A stretch of 64,000 nt of DNA from Notamacropus eugenii (GCF_028372415.1 NC_092872.1:265447008-265511007); one strand, 5' to 3'; counted from the stretch's first letter, positions 19,313-30,260 are shown. The notes: generated by a model not told the origin, from the sequence alone. Program-made: numbers and translations.

Positions 19313-20965
19313 CTCCTGACCATCACAGGACCTACTGAGGAGGCTGACTCATTAGGAGGAAGGAACAGGAGAGAGTTAAGGAGCATCATTCCCCCAGTCA
19401 ACTCTCAGGTAACTTCTTAGCTTAATGTATCATTCTTACTAAGGAATACAGGTTCTGTTGCATCTATGTTATTGAAATACTGAAAATTCTTCCACTAACT
19501 TGGCCTGAATTCAGCACCCTCTAAATTCATTTTTCAGGATCAAAGCCCTCTTTGTGCCACTCCCATGACAACTATGAGAGAAAGGCCCAGAAAGTGTTTA
19601 TTGTGCCAACATCAAAATTGAAAAGGAATAGGAAAAACAAAGTGGCAAGGACTAACTGGAAACACAGTTCCTTAGACAAATTTCCACGAAAGTCAAGACA
19701 TAGAGCTCTGTCCCTGAACTATTCAAGGAATCAAACAGCTGCCTGAAGGATAAGATGCCCTTCCTATCAAAAAAAATTATATAAATACCTATTTCCATAA
19801 GGGTCACATGAGAAAATCAGTCAAATTAGTGAATGGTATTGAAAAGTTGTTTGTTTGTTTGTTTTTTTCTTAATATTCTACAGCCTTACATATATTGTAC
19901 CCTTCCTGTCACACTGATAAAGCTTTTTATTACCTGGTACAAGAGGAAGGCTGTTTTCTGTGACTGATTAAAGCTATATTTTATCTGACTAAGAAATTAG
20001 AGGTTCCCTCCAGTCAGCATAACTGATTGCATTTGTCAACCTGATGATTCCAAGTGGATGCTCCAAATGGCACTTTCTGATTTTAAAAATCCTTCAGGAA
20101 TGTATTTCCACTCCTATTCCAGAGCCTCCTCTCTCAAATACCTTTGCTCTTCTCAACTCCTTGCTTCACATGCTCCTGTTTTCCCCTTTTCTCTGTGAGC
20201 ATCAGCTTTCCACAGTTGTTAAAGGAAGAAGACCATCCCCACAGGAGCCCCTCGAATTTGGTCCTTGTCTGACTCCCCCCAGATGCCTCATTTTTCCAGC
20301 CTAGTTCTCAGTGAAAACAGCCTTTTCCCTTCCTTCTCATCACTCTTCATTTCTCCCTCGATCTGAAATTTGTTAGCTCTGTAAATGTATTATTTATAGA
20401 AATTATTCAGTTAGAAATGTCTTGGGAGACAGCTTGTGGGAGACAGTCTGCATGAAAGATGTTAAACACAGTCACATTTTGCTATGTTCTTTGCTATATT
20501 TTTCCTTCCTTTCTTCTTTTTTTTTTTTGCTCCTTTCTTTTTTCCTTCTTTCTTTCCCTTTAAGTGAAACCAGTATTTCAATTAGCGGTCTGGAGTCTGG
20601 AAGTCACTGCTTCTTTCTTTTTCGTTTTATTGTTTTCTCCTTTAATAAGCATTAATTTTCTCTCTCTGTCCATCACCCCTTACCATTTATGAAAGAAATA
20701 CAAATCCTTTGTAACAAATATACACCATCAAATAGAAAACAAAATCCAATTATTCCTGTTCAGAATTGGATGTCTTATTCTGTTTGTTGAACCCATCGCT
20801 TCAGGGTTAAGAGGTAGGTATCATAGATCATCATGAGTCCTCTAGAACATGGTTCATTAATGCATTTAAAGATAGACATGAAACCTTCCATTTTCAGATT
20901 GAAGACTTCTCGTGTAACTGTCTTTGGGTTGTTGGGGTTTTGGGTAAATTACATATGTATCTCCT
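19313..20965. other. Long repeat-poor block
   Basis: About 1.65 kb in which I recognise only simple sequence: a TTTG tract near 19848-19870 and a T/C-rich tract near 20500-20560. Open frames such as 20044-20304 (+) and 20422-20655 (+, low-complexity Ser/Phe) carry no motif. It may hold conserved noncoding DNA. Confidence 0.4.
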
Positions 20966-20967
20966 AA

Positions 20968-21223
20968 TGGATAGGTAGGTAGTACAGTGAATAGAGCACC
21001 GGGCTTAGAATCAGGAAGACTCATCATCAAGAGGTCAAATCTGGCCTCAGACATTTACCAGCTGTGTGACCCTGGGCAAGTCTTCCAACCCTGTTTGCCT
21101 CAGTTTCCTTAATTGTACAAATAAGCTACAGAATAAAATGGCAAATCACTCCAATATCTTTGCAAAGTAAACCCTGAACTGGGTCATAAATTGTCAGAAA
21201 TGACTGAAATGATTCAACAACCC
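20968..21223 (+). mobile_element. MAR1-like SINE with BovB/RTE-type tail
   Basis: 'acagtgaatagagcaccggg', 'gtgtgaccctgggcaagtct' and the tail 'aatgactgaaatgattcaac' ending 'caacaaccc'. Essentially full length. Confidence 0.85.
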
Positions 21224-21314
21224 TCCATGTTTCTTTGTGATTGTATTGAAATTAGGGGAAAGTTGGGAAAAATTTTATTTGATGCACATATTGTCTCTCT
21301 AAGTTCTAATTATA

Positions 21315-21532
21315 TTGGTATTAATTATGTCTGACTCTTCCTGACCTCATTTGGGGTTTTGTTGGCAAAGATACTGGAGTAGCTTACCATTTGCTTCTCC
21401 AGCTCATTTTACAGATGAGGAAACTAAGGCAAACAGTTAAGTGGGTGTCTGAGGCCAGATTTAAATTCAGAAAGATGAGTTTTCCTGACTCCAGGTCTAG
21501 TACTTTATCCACCGTATCATCCAGCTGCCCTG
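21315..21532 (-). mobile_element. MAR1-like SINE, antisense, with exact target copies
   Basis: Runs from the antisense tail ('tctgactcttcctgacctca', 'tttggggttttgttggcaaa') to the antisense head ('atccaccgtatcatccagct'). The 15-bp target copy taagttctaattata flanks it at 21300-21314 and 21533-21547, a sign of a relatively recent insertion. Confidence 0.92.
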
Positions 21533-21547
21533 TAAGTTCTAATTATA

Positions 21548-22389
21548 GAGACTTACTTTTGTAAGCCTCAGTACTAGCACTTGGTAGGGAAAAAGAAGGC
21601 TCTGATTCCTTTGGAGTGGAGACAATCAGTGGCTCAGGAAGCACAAAGATTAGACAGCCCCTTACTGATTACATTGGAACATGGCTTGAGTCTCTGCCAA
21701 AGGATTTCTGTAACCCTGTACCTATTTCCGTGTGTCCCTTCTCCTGCCAGAGTACTATACTCCTCTCCTAGAGGGACTTCCACATTTGGGGTCACCAATA
21801 CGTTATACAACTAAGCCAGTGTACTGTTTGCATAATACATTATGAAAGAGTAGAAAATTAAATCTCAAGAATCAGCAGATGTGACCCCGGCTACACATTA
21901 TTGAGAAATGTGGGCCTGGGAACGAATAAAGGATACCCTAATTTTAACAAGGAGTAAAGAAAGAGAAGATCTTGGGGAAAGCTTGTAGATAATCTGGATG
22001 TCAATTCCTAGAAAAATACGAGAACAGATTACCAAGCAGATAGTTTGAAAGTATTTAGAAAAGAATGTGGGGACCACCAACATAGCAAACCAAAACTAAG
22101 CTAACCTGATTTCTTCTTCTGGGAAGCTTATTAGATTGGTAAATCAGAAGAATAATCAATAAGATGTCTTAGATTGGAAGTGTTTATAATTTACAAGTGT
22201 ATTTTCACATACAAAATATCATTTAATCTCCTTAATAACCTTGCTAACAAAAAAAAAAAACTAATTCCAGTTTAAATTGCATTAATAGATATGTCCATAT
22301 GTCCATAGCAAGGAATTTTGCACTCAGACCTAAACAGATCACACATATAATGTTGGACTCAGTCCTAGGTACCATGTTTTAAAGGGTCT
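21548..22389. other. No recognised feature
   Basis: About 840 bp. Only an A12 run near 22249-22260 stands out. Open frames at 21581-21814 (+) and 21898-22083 (-) have no recognisable domain. Confidence 0.4.
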
Positions 22390-22875
22390 TTGACAAACTT
22401 GAGAGTGTCCAGTGCAAGGCAGAGTCTACCTTGCAAACCGAGGGGTTTACAATTCATCTCATATGAGCAATACAAAGTAATTCAGGAGGTTAATTTAAAA
22501 TAGAAAACATAGGAGGGACATGATAATGATCTCCAAGTATTTGTGAGTCTATCACATAGAAGTAGAACTGTTCAGAATGCAAGTTCAGTATTAGTTTAGA
22601 ACGGGATATGGCAGACACAAAACCTAATGTAATCTCACTCTGAGAGAAGTAGGTGGAAGCTGCAAAGCTGATTTTGTTGAACATAAGGAAGAATTTCCAT
22701 TGAGAATGGCCTATGGCCTGCCTCTGGGTATAGCAGGTGTTGTTTTTCTCACTGGAGGCTTTAGACAGAGACTGCAGACCTACTTTGCAGGGACGTGGCG
22801 GAGGAAATTCTCATTCAGATGTGAATTGGACTAGATGACCTCTGATGTCCCTTCCAAATCTGAAAAGCTCTAAGT
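22390..22875 (+). mobile_element. L3/CR1 LINE 3' region
   Basis: 'acttgagagtgtccagtgca', 'gggacatgataatgatctcc', 'ggtggaagctgcaaagctga', 'cataaggaagaatttccatt' and 'ggactagatgacctctgatg' follow the order of CR1/L3 3' sequences to the end. Confidence 0.8.
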
Positions 22876-23391
22876 CCATTTTCAGTATAATCCTACCTGG
22901 CCAGGTCCTTAAGCCCCCTGAGCTCCCTGAGAAGAGAGGTGAGGTTAACTTCACACACAGAGAAGAGATTGGCCAAGAGCATTGGACCAAATATAATGAG
23001 TCAACACCTCACACTCTACAGATCAATGATCTTGACATCCAAAGAAACAGAGAAAACCTCATCTGAGCTCCTGGGAGCTTGCCAAGGGAAAATTAATTAT
23101 ACAGAAGCCTTCCAGCTCCAGTGAGAGAAAGGAACAATGCAGTCTCATCTGTTCATTTCTTAGTATTCCAGCTTCACTCTCAAAGTTCTGTCACTGGTCA
23201 TTCTATCCATAAAACTGACATTGTTAAAGAACAAGGAAAAATTCACTCCTTGCAGTGCTATTCTGTAGATAAGCCTGCCCAAATTAATTAAATAATATTC
23301 ATAGCTACTTACTGGACAATAGGAAACAAAACCCGGGCTCAGGCAGGGCAACAGAGGCTTTGGGAGGTAACAACCTAAAACTGCCATGGAA
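22876..23391. other. No recognised feature
   Basis: About 515 bp with no recognised repeat. Overlapping short frames at 22845-23124 (+) and 23160-23387 (-) have no motif. Confidence 0.4.
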
Positions 23392-23612
23392 GTAACAGAA
23401 AAAAGGGAATAAGCATTTATGTAGAATTACCATGCATCAGGCCCTGTGCTAAGTGCTTTACAAATGTTATCTCATTTGATCTTCATATCAATCCTGCGAG
23501 CTATTATTATCCTCATTTTACAGTTCAGGAAACTGAGGCAAACAGAGGTTAGGTAACTTGTCCAGGATTCCACAGTTAATAAGTGTCTGAGGCCAGATTC
23601 CTGACTCTCAGC
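23392..23612 (-). mobile_element. MIR SINE, antisense, nearly full length
   Basis: 'aggccctgtgctaagtgctt', 'gttatctcatttgatcttca', 'ctattattatcctcatttta', 'cagttcaggaaactgaggca' and 'ataagtgtctgaggccagat' in the expected antisense order. Confidence 0.88.
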
Positions 23613-23614
23613 CA

Positions 23615-23680
23615 TACACACATGCACACACACACATATATATACACACACTTACATACATACATGCACATATACATACT
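23615..23680. repeat. CA/TA-type microsatellite
   Basis: Imperfect cacaca, tatata and cata units directly after the antisense MIR. Confidence 0.85.
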
Positions 23681-24665
23681 TTTCCCCTAACTTTATCAAG
23701 TCAGTAGCCCCATCCCATGGATTTTTCCTCCCCTTAAACAGAAATATCCTGGCATCCCAAAGCACACTTTTTCCTCTGGGGGCAATACCCTAGATGAGTT
23801 TATCCCTCTCCTCCCCTCCTTCCCACACCAGTACAATTTCCAGAAGCAGTAATTGTTAGTTGCAATAAAAGCCAGGTGCAAGCATGAAATTGCTTTTCAG
23901 TGGTGGTTAGAAACACCTGTGACTCCTTTTCGACTTCCATACGTAGGGCGCTGTTTCTCCAGTGGATGCATTTTCCTCCCTTTTTTCATCAGCTGAGCCT
24001 GGCAGAGTAAAGCCAGAGTTAAGGATGACATTGGTCATTTAAGCCCAGGAAGATGTTTTCCAAGAGAGACCACTGAGTCTAGGACTGAAGTTAAAGTTTT
24101 AATTTCACAGTAGATTTCAGCTGAGAGATTTAATTTGACTAAATTAAAAAAGTATCTCTTGTAAAAACATCAGTGCCCTGAACGAGCAAACTCAGATAAA
24201 GAACATTTGATTAGAGGTCATACAGAAATAAGTCATTGATGTTGGAGGATGCCCCAGTTCAGAGGCTTAGAATGGAGGTTAATAGAGAAATAACCTTCCT
24301 CAAAGATGTTGGCTTCATTATTGGTTACATCTGCGTTCCTCCATCAACAGACATTTATCTGCTCCCACCTCGCTCTTCTATCTGCCTTATGGCCCATTCT
24401 AAAATAAATGTAGCACCAAGGGTGCTCAAGCAACTCTTCATTACTAACTATAGCAAGGTTGTAACTAATTAGAAACAATGAACTATGTGCTGGGGCCACC
24501 ATACATATGGGGTTGGAGGAGAGAGACTAATTGATTTGAAAAAGGCAGGAGAGAGCAGGACAGCAAATACACTGGTCAAATATAGGAATGCCATCCCAGA
24601 TTCCAATGTTCATTCAGCAGGGGAGAGTCAGCCCTCATCTATGTAGATCATTGATACATTCAAAT
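23681..24665. other. Repeat-free block, possible conserved noncoding DNA
   Basis: Nearly 1 kb without recognised repeats. It includes 'tcatcagctgagcctggcag' near 23988 and AT-rich 'ttcagctgagagatttaatt' near 24117, as well as a tract with homeodomain-like cores. No coding signature in the frames at 23696-23881 (-) or 24236-24472 (+). Confidence 0.4.
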
Positions 24666-24669
24666 CCAT

Positions 24670-24915
24670 TCAATTCAATAAGTAGAATGCTGGGTCTCAA
24701 GTCTGGAAAACCTGAATTCAAATTCTCCCTCAGATACTAACTAGCTTTGTGACCTAGGGCAAGTCACTAGACTCCTCTAAGCATATTTCCTCATCTATAA
24801 ATAGGGATAATAAAAGCACCTACCTCCCAGGGTTGTGGTGAAAATCAAATGAGATAATATTTGTAAAAGACTTTGCAGAGCTCAAAGTGCTATATAAATT
24901 GCTATATGGAATGTT
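24670..24915 (+). mobile_element. THER/MIR SINE with L2-like tail
   Basis: 'acctgaattcaaattctccc', 'gcaagtcactagactcctct', 'cctacctcccagggttgtgg' and 'caaagtgctatataaattgc'. A well-preserved copy. Confidence 0.85.
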
Positions 24916-24939
24916 ATTAATTCAGATCAGAAAGGATTA

Positions 24940-25322
24940 ATTAAAAGTGAACTACGTGCAAGGCACAGGATCTCCTGCTAGGACAAAAGCAAAAATGAAA
25001 CAACCGTTCACTTGCATTTTGCAAAGAGATATACCTTCCACAGAGACAAGAAAATGCAAAGAAATTTGAAGTTGGAGGAAAATAATAGCACTGGAGTAAT
25101 CAAAGAGTAGGTGGTTCCTGATCTACGCTATTAAGGAAGATAAAGATTGTAAGAGCCAGAGGTGAAGAGTGAGTGCATTCTAGGCAGGGAGACAGCCTGC
25201 CTGAATGGACGGAGAGAGAATGTTGAGTTTGGGGAACACGAGTAATAGTTTCTCTAAAATATCAAGTGTTTGAGATGGCCATGATATAGGAAATCGTGGG
25301 ACAAGAGATATAGAATTGGAAA
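24940..25322 (-). mobile_element. L2 LINE, antisense
   Basis: Clearest at 25155-25230: 'gccagaggtgaagagtgagt', 'gcattctaggcagggagaca' and 'cggagagagaatgttgagtt'. It may continue beyond the miniature element at 25323. Confidence 0.65.
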
Positions 25323-25520
25323 CAGGGGTGGGGAACCTGTGGTGGTCACATGTGGCCTTCTAGGTCCCTAGGTATGGCCTTTTGACCAAGTCCAAGTTTT
25401 ACCGAACAAATCATTTTATTAAGGGAATTTCTTCTGTGAAGTTTGGATTCTCTCAAAGGACCACACTTGAGGACCTCCAGGACCACATGTGACCTCAAGA
25501 CCACAGGTTCCCCACCCTTG
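25323..25520. mobile_element. hAT-type palindromic miniature element, near-complete
   Basis: About 198 bp. Left end caggggtggggaacctg, right end gttccccacccttg. The two halves are near-complementary throughout ('gaccaagtccaagttttacc' opposite 'gaagtttggattctctcaaa'), so the whole unit could fold as one hairpin. No transposase. The best-preserved member of its family here. Confidence 0.85.
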
Positions 25521-26485
25521 GAATAGACCCTAGTGGCCAATGAGTTTAACCCCTTCATGATTCCAAGGTTGAAATCCTGGGGGCTAGGAGAGTATTCACC
25601 TATAAGCTGGAAGGGAGGAACATTAGTCAGTTGCAGGGTCAAAAGCCTGTTTGCAAGAGGTTAGAAATGAGTGGAAAATAAGGAAATGAAGGAAATGAGA
25701 ATAAATGATCCTTTTTTAGATGACCATTCTGACTATAGAAGGAATGAGAGGTCAAGGAAAGCAGAATCAACTGGAGAACGTTTGTTTGTTTGTTTTGTGG
25801 TTTTTAAAGAGGCTGGGGAGAAAGGTATGTCTATATGGGAAAAACTCAGTAGATTAGGACAGATTGAAGATGAGAAAAAGAGAGAGAATACTAAAGGGAA
25901 CAAAATGCCAGAGGAGACAAATGAACTCCTATCTTAGCAAAGAGATAAGCCATCTCTTTGTAGAATACTAGAGCAAAGGAAGAGGAAAGAGAAAGGGGTA
26001 TCATATAAAAGATTGGAGGAGATATAGATTTTGGAATGAGACATCCAGACAAGAATCAAAGACTTTCTGTATAGCAATAAGGGTCTTGGTGCAAATAGAT
26101 AACATCAATTCTTAAAGAACCCAGAAGGCATGCTTGCATGACTTTCTCTAGCAGAGATGAACATGAGTAGACATAAATAAGGTTGATGGTACAGATAACT
26201 CTGGATTGGAATTTGGGGAAAATACAGCTGAAGATAGGACTAGTGGGCTAGAGATTTAAGTATATATGGTAGTGTATAATCAAACTGGTAAATTCCAGAG
26301 GTCAAGACTCTGAAGGGAGGGGAGTAAGGCCAAAGCCCTGGTGCTGTGCTGGAAGAATAGCGAGAAATTAAAGCCTGGAGGGGACAGTGAAGATGAAAAA
26401 TATGTTTAAAAGCTATCAGGTAGTGAGAAATAACAAAAGATCAGAGGACATTCCTGCCTACCACCCCTTTTTATCCATTTCACAG
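25521..26485. other. Unassigned, purine-rich; possibly antisense LINE
   Basis: Purine-rich on the plus strand, with 'gtttgtttgtttgttttgtg' at about 25780 and 'gagattggaggagatata'-like phrases. This style resembles antisense LINE ORF2 in marsupials, and an antisense L2 lies immediately upstream, but I cannot place it. The frame 25671-25937 (+) is lysine/glutamate-rich without a motif. Confidence 0.3.
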
Positions 26486-26487
26486 AA

Positions 26488-26668
26488 GACAATGTGGTAC
26501 AAGGTGATGAACCCTTAATTTGGATTTGTGTTCAAACTCAGCTTTGCCCTTTCCTACTTGTATGATCCTCTCTGAATTGCCATCTCCTAAACTATGAAAT
26601 GAGGGACTTGTATTGGGTGGATCTAAGGTCCCCTCTACCCATAAATTGATGACCCTATAAGAATAGAT
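26488..26668 (+). mobile_element. MIR-like SINE with CR1/L3-type tail
   Basis: 'aatttggatttgtgttcaaa' head, 'tcctaaactatgaaatgagg' core, 'gatctaaggtcccctctacc' tail. Confidence 0.75.
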
Positions 26669-26689
26669 CTTTTGGGTCTCTTTTCCGAT

Positions 26690-26970
26690 CACACTTTAGT
26701 GTGATGTATTTTTAAGCATGGGAAACAAATTTGCTACTCTCAAATGGCTTTTCATTTGCTCAAATTAAAAATATGTAGCCAGGTTTATTAATGAGTCTGA
26801 CTTTTCTTTCTCTGCCAAATCATAGATGGTCTGAATTTTATCCAAAATGATGGCCTTATCTTTTTGTAAATCTTTTTCCCCTTGTAAATCAGAGGTAATG
26901 ACACTCAATTACCAGGAAGGCAGTAACAGAAAAAAGCAAACACACAATGTTAACCATGGGAGGTAACTAG
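26690..26970. other. Repeat-free AT-rich block, candidate conserved element
   Basis: Contains close homeodomain/POU-like cores: 'catttgctcaaattaaaaat', 'ggtttattaatgagtctgac' and 'gacactcaattaccaggaag'. No repeat signature or coding frame. The conserved status is a guess from composition. Confidence 0.35.
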
Positions 26971-27084
26971 AACAGGAGTGGAAAAGGAAAGCTGAATTTT
27001 TGTTTTTGGATGATAGATTTCCTAGTAGAAAAAGGAAAAAAAAGAATTGAAGGGGAGAGGGAAAAGAAGAGATCCTTTTAAAAT

Positions 27085-27245
27085 GAAGGTACTTGCCTTC
27101 TCAATGAGGTGGGGTAGAGAGGGAAGAAGGGAGAGAATTTGGAACTCAGAGTTTTAAAAATGAATGTTAAAAAAATTGTTTCTATATGTAACTGGGGGAA
27201 AATAAAATGCTAAATGAATAAAAAGCAATAAAATAAAATAAAAAG
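27085..27245 (+). mobile_element. L1/HAL1-type 3' end
   Basis: 'acttgccttctcaatgaggt', 'gagagaatttggaactcaga' and an A-rich tail of aataaaa units to 27245. The same 3' UTR wording occurs in elements B and C. Confidence 0.8.
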
Positions 27246-27464
27246 GAAGTACTAACAACAGGAAGTACAACTGACAGTAGCTTCACTTATGATTCAAGAA
27301 AGCACCTAGATTATGGTCACTTACATAGAACATCTGCAAAATCCAGTGTAATATCAATTGACATTAAAAAATAACCCTCCTACTCCTTGAAGCTCCTAAG
27401 GGTTTATAACTTAAAGGAAAGGAGTAAGACCATTTGAAAGTCACTCTATCTGTTGATAGGATCA
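27246..27464. other. No recognised feature
   Basis: About 220 bp of unassigned sequence between an L1 tail and an antisense MIR. Confidence 0.4.
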
Positions 27465-27645
27465 CTCTATGTTAGAGATGGAAGGTAGCTTCAAGATTGA
27501 ATTGTGCAGTCCTTATACTTTACAGAACAGGACACTGGACCCCAGAAAAGTGACTGCTTCAAGATTTTACAGATAGTAATTGACAGATCTGGGATTCCAA
27601 CTCAGGTCTTCTGATTCTAAATCTAATCCCTTTAGACTGTGCTAA
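27465..27645 (-). mobile_element. MIR-like SINE, antisense
   Basis: 'gatggaaggtagcttcaaga', 'cttatactttacagaacagg' and 'ctgggattccaactcaggtc'. It carries the CR1/L3-type tail on its left. Confidence 0.75.
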
Positions 27646-27734
27646 TCTCACCCAAGTATCCTTTACCCCATCTGTTTCTAGGTCAATTGCTAGGTTACTA
27701 ATAGAATTCTGAGAGGAAGACAATGATAAGTTAT

Positions 27735-27945
27735 TCAATGAGAGGTAGTATGTTGTAGTGTAAAGGAGACTGGAACTGGTATCAGGGCACCTGGGTTCAA
27801 ATCCAGACTCTGTCAATTTCTGCCTGTGTGACCTTGGGCTGCTCACTGAGTTTCTTTGGGTTTCAGATCCATAATCTGTAAAATAGGGGAATCAAATTAG
27901 ATGACCTTTAAGATTCTTTCCAGCTCTCAATTTATGATTTAGTAT
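27735..27945 (+). mobile_element. MIR-like SINE with CR1/L3-type tail
   Basis: 'cacctgggttcaaatccaga', 'gcctgtgtgaccttgggctg' and 'ttagatgacctttaagattc'. Together with 27465 it forms an inverted SINE pair about 90 bp apart. Confidence 0.85.
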
Positions 27946-28029
27946 GAATTGATAGATAAAGTTACTGAACAAATGAATACAAAATCATGCATCTTTCTGT
28001 CATCTTTCCAGACCTATTTTCTAAAATTC

Positions 28030-28215
28030 TAACAACACAGGTATAACCTATATCAGATTGCTTGCCATCGTGGGAAGGGGGGAAGGGGAAGGAGGGAAAG
28101 AGAAAAATTTGGAACTCAAAATCCTATAAAAATGAATATTGAAAACTATCTTTGCATGTAATTGGAAAAAACAAAATACTATTAAAACAAAAAATGAAAT
28201 AAAAAATAAAATTCT
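28030..28215 (+). mobile_element. L1 3' UTR and tail
   Basis: 'ataacctatatcagattgct', a G-rich tract, 'aaaatttggaactcaaaatc', 'tatctttgcatgtaattgga' and an A-rich end. 5' truncated. Confidence 0.85.
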
Positions 28216-28317
28216 ACCAAAGCACCCACTAAACATGAGTACTCCACCATGCCCAGCTATATCCATACTTCAGATCTCATCCCTTGCAATCCATAAGCAA
28301 GAGAAAATTGAGTGTTA

Positions 28318-28400
28318 TTAGATTGTGAGCTCCTGAAAGGTAGGAACTATTTTGGCCTTTTTTCATATCCACAGCAATAGCATGATGTATAACATATTGC
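28318..28400 (+). mobile_element. L2 3' end, split by a SINE (first part)
   Basis: 'gattgtgagctcctgaaagg' and 'catatccacagcaatagcat' are L2 3' UTR; the terminal 'aggtgctcaataaatatttg' appears on the far side of the SINE. Confidence 0.8.
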
Positions 28401-28655
28401 TGTTCTTTAGTTGTTTTTCAGTCATGTCTGACCTTTCATGACCCCATATGGTTTTTTTCTTGACAAAGATACTCAAGTGGTTTGCCATTTCCTTCTCCAG
28501 CTCATTTTACAGATGAGGGAACTGAGGCAAACAGGAATACATCACTTGCCCAAAGTCACACAGCTAATAAGTGTCTGGGGTTGGATTTGAACTCGGGAAG
28601 ATGTCTTCTTGACTTCAGGCCCAGCACCTAGCTGTGCACCTAGCTACTATAAAAG
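28401..28655 (-). mobile_element. MAR1-like SINE, antisense, inserted in an L2 end
   Basis: 'agttgtttttcagtcatgtc', 'tggtttgccatttccttctc', 'gggaactgaggcaaacagga' and 'gtttgaactcgggaagatg'-like blocks run from antisense tail to head. Confidence 0.88.
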
Positions 28656-28690
28656 GTGCTCAATAAATATTTGTTGATTTGAATTTTTTC
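28656..28690 (+). mobile_element. L2 3' terminus, second part
   Basis: 'ggtgctcaataaatatttgt' is the L2 3' terminus, displaced from its UTR by the SINE. Confidence 0.8.
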
Positions 28691-28751
28691 CTAGCTGAGG
28701 AATCCAAATTTGGTATAGAGAACAAGTGTTTAAGAAAATTCCGCTGAGTGC

Positions 28752-28954
28752 TAATTTCCAATAGGGTAGACTTTAATTTATAATTTATTATAATATAATC
28801 ATATAATTTTATAATTATATATTAATTACATTATAATATATAATATAATTTATATTAAAATAAATAATATATTAATACAATTATAAAATTATATAATTTA
28901 TTATAATTATAATTTATATTTATAATATAATAATTTCCAAATAGGGCAGACTTT
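28752..28954. repeat. AT-only block between 23/24-bp direct repeats
   Basis: About 155 bp made almost only of A and T (28775-28930), with palindromic 'ataattatatattaattaca'. On both sides stands nearly the same unique sequence: 'taatttccaatagggtag' at 28752 and 'taatttccaaatagggcag' at 28931, each followed by 'acttt'. One mismatch and one 1-bp indel separate the copies. Confidence 0.88.
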
Positions 28955-29509
28955 GGCTATCCTATTTATGAGAGTTTGGAAAGTTCTAAGGATCTCACTC
29001 ATTCTGTTCAGGGAGAACAAATAAATGATAATGATACTCTCGGAGCCCTTCTGTGTGATGCGTAAGTTGGAATTTTTAAATCTCTCTCTCTGTGTTCTAT
29101 TAAAATGCAATCATTATTTTAAAAGAAAGGGGAAATGGTAAGCAGCTTGAGGAACAGAAGTGTAGAACATGTGCTTGGTGCTCCTGGTTATGGGAGATTT
29201 GAAGGTTTGTAACAAGGGATCTGCAAAGAGAGACAATGGAAATGCTCTTAAAATTCGAATGGGATTCTTTAGTTCTATCTCTCAAGCTCTTTCAACAGGA
29301 TAAGTGACTCTGTGACAGAGGGACACCCCCAGCTCAGCCATTTATGTTTTGCCATATGGGCAATAATGACTGAAGCCGTCTGTTCAGGATTCTCTGGCTA
29401 GGTTAACTGGGCAGCATGCACACTTCTCACTACAAACTGCCTTCAGTGTGTTGTCAATAAAATAATGAGCGTCAGACCCAAGGAGCATAAATTTGTAAAA
29501 TAAATTTTT
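28955..29509. other. Repeat-free block, candidate conserved element
   Basis: About 550 bp without recognised repeats. The densest part is 29410-29505, with 'gtcaataaaataatgagcgt' and 'gcataaatttgtaaaataaa'. No coding signature. Inference from composition only. Confidence 0.35.
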
Positions 29510-30260
29510 ACCAGTATTTTTTGTTTTATAACACCTACTGTTCCCATTGCATCCCTCACCCCATCCCTTTCCAGAGAGCCATCCCTTATCCTTATAATAA
29601 AGAAGAAAAAAGAAGGGAGAAAAAATGTCAGGCAAAACTAATCAACAAACTGAAAAAGTCTGATGATAACATGCATATTCTACCCCCAAGGACTAGCAGC
29701 TCTTCAAAAAATCAGTGGGATATATCAACTCAGATCTCTTCTTTGGGCCCAAGCTTAGTTATTATAATTTCAAAACATTAAGTTTTGATGGTTCGACTTT
29801 TTTCCGTTTATACTGTTTAGCTGTGCGTATTGTTTGCCCGATTTCATTTACTTCACTTTGCATCAGTTCATATGGCTTCCCATGCTTCTCTTTATTCATA
29901 TTCTTCCTCATTTCTTACAGAAAAATAATGTTCCATTACATACATGAGACACAATCTGTTACCCATCCTCTAATCCATGGGCATCTCTGTTGCTTACAGT
30001 TGTTACTATCATAAGTGCTACTATAACTATCTTGGTGTATATGGAATATTATTTTTGCCACTGACCTCTTAAGGATATATTCTTAAAAGCAGAATCTCTG
30101 GGTCTAAAGGTATGCACATTTTAGTTGTTCCCTTTGTATAATTCCAAATTATTTTCCAGAAAGATAGGATCCAATGAAAATGCCACCTTAGAAATTAATG
30201 TGCTGATATTTCCACAATGTTCCTGCCCTTTAATGTTAACTACACCAATCTTTGACATAA
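29510..30260 (-). mobile_element. L1 3' region, antisense (ORF2 C-terminus and 3' UTR)
   Basis: 'gagagccatcccttatcctt', 'tttgggcccaagcttagtta', 'ttcacttcatttacttcact'-like and 'atggcttcccatgcttctct', 'aatgttccattacatacatg', 'tggtgtatatggaatatta' and 'tccaaattattttccagaaa' follow the antisense L1 order. Probably part of the same antisense L1 seen again at 30831. Confidence 0.8.
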
